64,000 nt of DNA, from NCBI GenBank assembly GCA_022376515.1, contig WTXI01000032.1, forward strand, positions 186,001-250,000, given 5' to 3'. Below, one piece after another: positions 58,381 to 64,000 of the stretch. A model generated the notes under the pieces. The model did not search any database, had not been told where the DNA came from, and saw only the letters and a program-made list of their open reading frames with translations. The stretch's first letter is position 1. Every line of letters starts with the position of its first letter. A program made the position numbers and the translations under genes. The stretch is from Lactifluus volemus (lineage: Eukaryota; Basidiomycota; Agaricomycetes; Russulales; Russulaceae).

Positions 58381-59492
58381 TTTCTTTCTTTCCCTTACTT
58401 ACCCTTGCTGAACAAACTCACAACCTAGTCTATATCCCTTTTTTTTATATTTATTTTTTTCTCTATTTCCCCCGCGTCTTTTCGCTCTGCTAATTTCCCT
58501 TTCTCTCTCTCACCCCTCAACTGTATCGTTTGCCTTGAATCCAGTATTCTCTCTCTCTTATGCTACTATAAATCTCTCAGTTTCTGACTCTGGCAACCCA
58601 CACACCCCCACATTTTTTTACGCAAATACTTCGTCTTGCTTTTTTTTTGGACGAGAGGACTTTGGTTCAAGCGAGACACTCCCCCCCCTCTTTTTTTTTT
58701 TTTTTTTGGCTTGACTCCTTTTTGTGTGTAATCGGTAGGATATATAGTTATTCAAAGTCCTCGTACCCTCTGTACTACGAGCAAAAGGAAGTAAGTGTAC
58801 TAGTCGATTTAATATAACGCAATTGAAAAACAAAGTGTTTGGGAACGAGGTCCGTTGGGGATACATTCAATTCCACTACTACTAGCGCAAGAAAAATAAA
58901 AAGAATAAAAAAAACGAAAAGCGGCGTACATATGAATATATATATAAATATATATCATACAATAAAAGAATGAAGAGAATGGGAAGGAAGGGGGTTGGGG
59001 GGTTGAATGAATAAAAACGACAAGGTGCAGCAAATAGGCAATAATTTCAGGGGGGAACAAGGGCAGCAGGGGCGGTATGACACTAACAGCACTACTAACT
59101 ACTGCTACTACTATTACTTATTACGGGAGGGTCCGGTCCAGTCCAGTCCGAAAGGAGTGTTCTTCTAAGACATCAAGTTTGACACAGTGGGTGCGGAACG
59201 AACGAACGCGGGCGAGCGACAAGAGAAAAATATCAAAAGAGCGTCCGGGAGGGGGAGGAGATGATATAGTAATTAACAATAGGTTATCAGGTCCGTCGGA
59301 GTGACGTTGAGACAAAAAATCACCAAATTATATTTAAAAAAAAGGCGCGGCAGTGAGATCCAATCGGGAACACGTAGACCGATTGGGACGACTTGGCCGA
59401 AGTGACTTGCTTGCCTTGCCTGGCTGGAGATTGATGATGCAAGACGGGACGGGAGCAGAAATGGGGATGGAAGAGGAACAACGGGACTTGTT
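58381..59492. other. Convergent intergenic with T-rich and AT-repeat tracts
   Basis: CT-rich then poly-T sequence at 58380-58710 fits the 3' UTR and polyadenylation region of the upstream gene. A short TATA-type repeat lies at 58935-58956. No gene recognised. Confidence 0.5.
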
Positions 59493-61562
59493 TCAGTGTA
59501 AGAGCTTAAGTGTATCGCCTTCAAAAGCAATGCGTCGCGATCATGCAGCGTCTTGGCAGCGCGTGTGACCTCGGCTGTATCAAACTCCTCGTGTTTGTCC
59601 GGCGGAAGCGCCGCGTTCATGTATGCAACAAGCGCGGCGATCGTCAGCGCGTCCGTGGGGGTGTACGTCGTACGAAAGAGGTAGGCAATTGAGTGACCTG
59701 TAAAACTTAGCCTGAGACATGTAAACCCACGAAAAAAGCCGATGTTGTGAACGATGGTGTAATTGTAGCGGAGGGTTTAAAGATAGTCGAGGAGAATGAG
59801 ACGTTAGCGAGAGCCCGGTCATCGCACAAAGAATGAAGTGGGGGAGGGGGAACGCGTACCTGTCCGCGGAGGAACCCAAGTGAGTAAACCGTGGAGCGTG
59901 GCTATCAGCGGCATGGGCGTCCGGAACCCCATCGGCATCTTCTGCCGTATCCAATTCTTCGCCTTCGGGACCGAGTTCACCGTTTTCAGTTGATTCGTCG
60001 CCAGAAGCCGGGGTAACACATCCGCTGTGGGACATGCTCCCCCCCGCCACAGCCTTCGTCTTCTTATCACTACAAGGTTGACAAGGAAAAAAAAAGGGGG
60101 GAAGAAAGGCGTTGAGGAACCGAGATTCTGGCACAAATTTGGAAAAAAAAAAAATGATGCCACTAACTGTCGAATGACACATTTGCTCCGGTGCTGCTGC
60201 CATGGGTACGCACAGAAAGTGCTGTCCTGTCGAAGCTGGACCCACTTGCGGCATAGGGCACAGAACACACGGTGGGGTTCTACCTGTGCCAAAAGTGGGT
60301 CTGCCCGTAACTGTGCCGCCCGCTGCTCGGCGTTTCGCCGGCGAGATTCACTGACGGCGCCAGGACCGGGTGCAGATGAGGGCGTGTCAGAGAGATGCGC
60401 AGTCGACGGTGGCTGCGGGGATGACGAGATGAGGGGGCTTGGTGGGTGATCCTTTTCCTTTGTTGCAGTTGATGTAGGAATTGGGAGTGAGGATACCAAT
60501 GCCATCTGGTGTTGTGATGGTGGCGGGACGCTGATGACGAGTTGGATAAGTAGGTAGAAATTTGGGTAATAGACTTTGTAGAAGCACACCTCGGAATGGC
60601 AGATGAAGCAGGAGGAACTGATGGGGATGCTGGGCGGCACTCGGCACGGTGCTTTGACCACACTTGAGCACCTGGTCTTCAGGACCGACTGATATCCAGG
60701 TTTTGCAAGTCTTACATAGGACCCTTTCGCCATCATATTTACGAGCATCAGGATCACCCGCAACAAATGGAGGCGGTGGCTCTTTCGGGCTACAAGTTGG
60801 TACAAGTTGAGCATGGGTGATGGTGACCGAAAGCGGCAAAGTAGGACGGTGACCCACCCTTTTCGCGCAAGGCAGCTCTTACGGTGAGCATCCCATGGGA
60901 TAGAGCAATAGGTAGAATTTGGGCGAAGGCGGATCCACTTGTCACAAGATGCACACAAGACACGGTAGGGTTCAAACTGAGCAACGTAAGGGTCTGAACG
61001 AAGGTATTGGATACGTTCCTCTTCCGTACGCTTGGCCCTTCGGCGCTTTGAGGGAGGGCCGGCAGAAACGGTCACAGTAGAAGGGCCAGTGGGTGGTGCA
61101 TGTGATTGAGGGGGAGAGGGAGGAGGCACAGAGGAGGGAGCTGAGCTGAGGGATGAGTAGAATAAGTGAATATGAATGGGAAGGAGTGGAGGGGGTAGTG
61201 AGGTTACCATCCGACTTTGTGTGCATCCCAATGTTTGGTAGTAAAGGTTCCGGTATTCTCATCTCTGTAGGAAACAGATTTTCCACAAGACTCGCAGGTG
61301 ACGCGTCCAGCCTCAAAGTCCTTGGAGGATGATGGGGTACCATCCTGTGGGTCATCAGGTTCCTCTGAGGCCTTACGTTTGATGGGCAACCTATGAATGG
61401 TTCAAGGGAGAGGAAATTGAAGATTGGGAGGGACTTACATGGGGGGTGGAGAAGAAGAGTCGGTGGGAGATGAAGGGGGAGTCTGGCTATGAGAACATAA
61501 AGGATCAGTCGGGGTGGGTGAGTTGGGTGGAGTAAGGGAGATAATTACTCGGAAGCTGACAT
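59493..61562 (-). CDS. Protein with four tandem zinc-finger-like modules
   Basis: Starts MSASD in a 14-nt exon (61562-61549) followed by QTPPSSPTDSSSPPPM. Four modules share the plan RV-x-C-x2-C-x3-W...W-x2-H-x4-C: VTCESCGKSV...HWDAHK (about 61210-61300), VLCASCDKWIRLRPNSTYC...WDAHRKSC (about 60865-60970), VLCKTCKTWISV...WSKHRAEC (about 60635-60720, one base short between halves), and VFCALCRKWVQLRQDSTFC...WQQHRSKC (about 60185-60275). Two modules are preceded by a related helix (EERIQYLRSDPYVAQFEP, EQRAAQLRADPLLAQVEP). The C-terminus has an acidic stretch and HSIAYLFRTTYTP...EFDTAEVTRAAKTL, ending EGDTLKLLH after one more single-base break. Likely a nuclear DNA- or protein-binding protein; I recall the module as common in basidiomycetes but uncharacterised. 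Confidence 0.8.
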
Positions 61563-61935
61563 ATGGAACAACAAGTGATGGGATGGGATTGGGACGAGTC
61601 GAGCGAGTTAAACGAAAGTGTGGTTCAAATAAGAATGGAATTCAACTTTGGGCTGGAACAAATATGTTGAAAATGTCAAAAAAAGGAATAAAAAAAAGGG
61701 AAAGAAATGAGAAAAAGTAAAAAAAAAAAAAGTGAAAGTGAAAAGAAGTGAGTTTACAGCTCGGATCAACTTTGACTTTGTCGCACCGCTTCGCTCCCAT
61801 CATATCAATTCAAAATATTTATTTATTTCTTTGGTAGCCACGTGGTTATCAAGAGCCGTAGTACCCGTACAGTGTACCGCACACGAGGCAAACATACCCT
61901 TTGACCCATTACATTACTTACTCTAACACTCTCAT
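61563..61935. promoter_or_regulatory. Divergent promoter region, zinc-finger gene and GLTP
   Basis: The 373-bp gap between two divergent start codons contains an A-rich stretch (61675-61735) and no other gene. It presumably drives both. Confidence 0.5.
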
Positions 61936-62834
61936 ATGCCACCTCAGTTCGAGACCGTCAAGGTTAGTCTCTCTCTCTCTCTCTCTTTTTGTTCTACATC
62001 AATCATCATCATTCGTAACAGTCATTCGCAAACGTCCCAGTAACCGCTGATGGTGTTGAAACAATCTCTTTCCTCGAGGCGGCAGATGGTCTCATGAATT
62101 TGTTTGGCAAGTACATCAATCACCACCAAACCCTGCCCCCCGTCTTCTGACCCACGCTTGACCGTCCCCGATACAGACCTCTTGGGCGGTCCTGTTTTTG
62201 CATTTGTCCAGACAGATCTCCGAAATAACATTGCAGTGCGTTCCCCCATTTTCCCCCCAGCGCCTAGTACTATTATATCCTCACTAAGCTTTCAGGGCGT
62301 CCGGGCTCGGTATCAAGCCCGTGAGTCTGTGTCGGCAACACTAGAAAACCTTGTTCAAGCCGAAGCGCGGGAAGGAGAGAAGCACGGTACAGCATGTTTA
62401 GTTCGCTTGACACGGTACGCACAGCCTCTCATTTTTTACCCTCTTTCACTCACTGACAAATCATTTCCACTAGTGGCCTCTTATTCACGTGTCGCGCACT
62501 CCAGCAGGCGCAAGAGGATCGTACTGCCGACCTTTACGTCTGTTTCAAGCGTGCTTATGATGTCGTGCTCAGCCCCCACCATTCATTCATCATTCGTTCC
62601 ATCGTTTCCGTCAGTGATCCTCCTCCCTCCCTATCATATCATGGACTCATACGTCGGCCTTGATAGGTTGCCATTCGTGCCGTGCCCCGCCGCGACGCCT
62701 TCTTTAATTGTATCGCCGAAGGTGGATCGCTAGAGAAACTAGATATAGAGATGGCCAAGTGGCTTGCCGCCATTGATACGCTCGTCATCAGGATTTCTGC
62801 ATTTTTACGAGATGGTGATTACGGACATGTATAG
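61936..62834 (+). CDS. Glycolipid transfer protein (GLTP) family
   Basis: Exons 61936-61962, 62022-62106, 62177-62235, 62296-62414, 62474-62609 and 62667-62834 give 197 aa, the usual GLTP length. Motifs: FETVKSFANVPVTADGVETI, FLEAADGLMNLFDLLGG, VFAFVQTDLRNNI (the D and N of the headgroup site), RLTRGLLFTCRALQ, SPHHSFIIRSIV (headgroup His) and IAEGGSLEKLDIEMAKWLAAID. GLTPs shuttle glycosphingolipids between membranes in the cytosol. The Trp that normally stacks on the sugar (LMWLLRGL in relatives I remember) is Arg here (CLVRLTRGL). Intron 62107-62176 is GC-AG with GCAAGT; intron 1 carries a (CT)n run at the donor side. No frame breaks. Confidence 0.93.
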
Positions 62835-62983
62835 TGGTGCATAGAGTGTGCACTTTGGTACGGCCCAATAGATTATTTGTGGACGGGTAATGGGCACGAT
62901 GCGATCACGTGTAGTCGGGCCACAAGAAGGCTGCCAACGTTTCGAACGATGTTCGACCTCTCTCCCTTGCACCAACCTCCAAC

Positions 62984-63990
62984 ATGTCTTCAAACCAACC
63001 TACGTACTCAAAATCATCGAAAAGGTCTTTTTTCGACTTTCTCAAGCCACGGTATCACGAAGCCGTTTTCCGTCTGAGAAACTCCCTACTCGCCCTCGTT
63101 GCACTTCTCACCCTGACCCACCTCCTTCCCCTTCCAACCCCATAGCCTCTGCATGGAAATTTTATCGCGACTCCTTCCAGTCATCATGGGAAAAGACTGT
63201 CGCTGTTGCCGGTGAGTCCCCATCCCCCATTGCCCTGCTACTCATCTCGTGTCACCAAACCTAACACCCAATCGCGCGTCCGCAACGTTTCTTTCTCCAA
63301 GAACTGATCCTCTTTGGCCTCCTTTTCCTCAACATCCTCCAAGCATCTATCGCGATCCGCTCCCCACCAGCTCCATACCCGCCATATCATCTCCTTCAAA
63401 ACCCCTCTCGCCACCCTCATCACGCTCCAAGCACCTAACGTCCACACCACCCAACTGGCGCAGCAATAAAAAATCTAGCGTGCTCTCACCCAACGTACGT
63501 CTCCCCACCAAATTCGTCAAAAAACATTTAATCAAATGTTCATGTAAAAATAAAATGAAAGACAACACCACAGCGCCAACTGGCCTTCTCTACCATCGCC
63601 GCCACTAGCACCACCTCATCCTCCGCCGGTGGCGGTGTCAGCGGTGTTGCGGTCGTGGGCACTGCGTCATCGGACCCGCGCGGTCTCGCGCAGTCCTACA
63701 CGCTCACGATGAACCACAATCTGTCCACTTCATCGCCCACCTCACCCGATATCTCTTTTGGTTCTTCAACGGGCTCGTTACCGCCCTCGCCATCCCCCGC
63801 GCAGGTAGTTTCGCCAATCGCGGCGTACCGCGGACGTCGTCCGCTAACCGGACGTGAGTCAGCTTTATGTTTTTTTGTTTGATATATTGACCCAATAGTT
63901 TGAAACTCTTGATGATACACAGGTGCACTTGATGGGTCATTATTAGCACGGCTATCTCAAGGAGATTCGGACTCAGATGTTGATGAATGA
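62984..63990 (+). CDS. Uncharacterised protein, possibly membrane-associated
   Basis: ATG 62984 opens MSSNQPTYSKSSKRSFFDFL. Downstream blocks SAWKFYRDSFQSSWEKTVAVAG, then ELILFGLLFLNILQASIAI (a hydrophobic segment), TPLATLITLQAPNVHTTQLA, a Ser/Thr/Gly-rich region with SYTLTMNHNLSTSS, and a final exon ARLSQGDSDSDVDE with a stop at 63988-63990. The blocks change phase at least twice within exons (near 63055 and 63385), again compatible with single lost bases. I do not recognise the family. One transmembrane or hydrophobic helix is likely. Confidence 0.55.
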
Positions 63991-64000
63991 TCTGTTCATA

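Noticed and set aside
1..64000. CRISPR arrays, bacterial operons, phage genes or rRNA
   Set aside because: No regularly spaced repeats, Shine-Dalgarno-led genes or rRNA segments are seen; gene structure is eukaryotic throughout.

Overview
The window is nuclear DNA of a filamentous basidiomycete, most likely an Agaricomycete. Evidence seen directly: nearly every gene is split by 45-90 nt GT-AG introns, genes are packed on both strands with short divergent promoters, and the protein families are typical of basidiomycetes (F-box/LRR genes, HNH genes, Zn2Cys6 regulators, 2OG-Fe(II) oxygenases). Several proteins resemble those I remember from Rhizoctonia/Ceratobasidiaceae; that genus-level guess is inference.

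Layout. 1-5.2 kb: mitochondrial ribosomal protein uS14m, RNase H2 subunit C (minus) and a membrane-anchored METTL24-like methyltransferase. 5.2-9.7 kb: gene-poor, with a pyrimidine-rich tract and one orphan exon candidate. 9.9-11.4 kb: multi-pass membrane protein. 13.0-17.8 kb: a 13-exon ankyrin-RCC1-BTB protein (IBTK type). 18.4-28.2 kb: accessory region with a 2OG-Fe(II) oxygenase and its broken duplicate, two orphan proteins, a broken F-box/LRR gene, inverted and dispersed repeats, and an aldo/keto reductase. 28.8-34.5 kb: dense housekeeping block with coronin, a 73-aa protein, HUA1 and the nucleolar RRM protein NOL8. 34.5-40 kb: second accessory region with a hairpin built from an HNH-gene fragment, a broken CDC4-like WD40 gene, an HNH-domain gene and a 741-bp element with 44-bp terminal inverted repeats. 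40-46.6 kb: a large Cys-rich orphan protein and an FAD monooxygenase. 46.6-64 kb: a MEF2/RLM1-type MADS-box factor, a Zn2Cys6 regulator, a four-repeat zinc-finger protein, a glycolipid transfer protein and a C-terminal orphan gene.

Two themes run through the window. First, many conserved genes have single-base frame breaks. Where I could count exon lengths, each break behaves as one missing base, often in a C/G run or other short homopolymer, which fits undercalled homopolymers in the assembly better than wholesale pseudogenisation. Second, GC-AG introns are frequent: five were placed by reading frame, several with GCAAGT or GCGAGT donors.

The most unusual structure is the 34.8-35.0 kb hairpin. 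Its right arm is a diverged piece of an HNH gene, and a full-length relative lies 2 kb away, so a double-stranded transcript could act on HNH-family mRNA. That functional idea is inference. All exon coordinates were derived by hand from splice motifs and frame.
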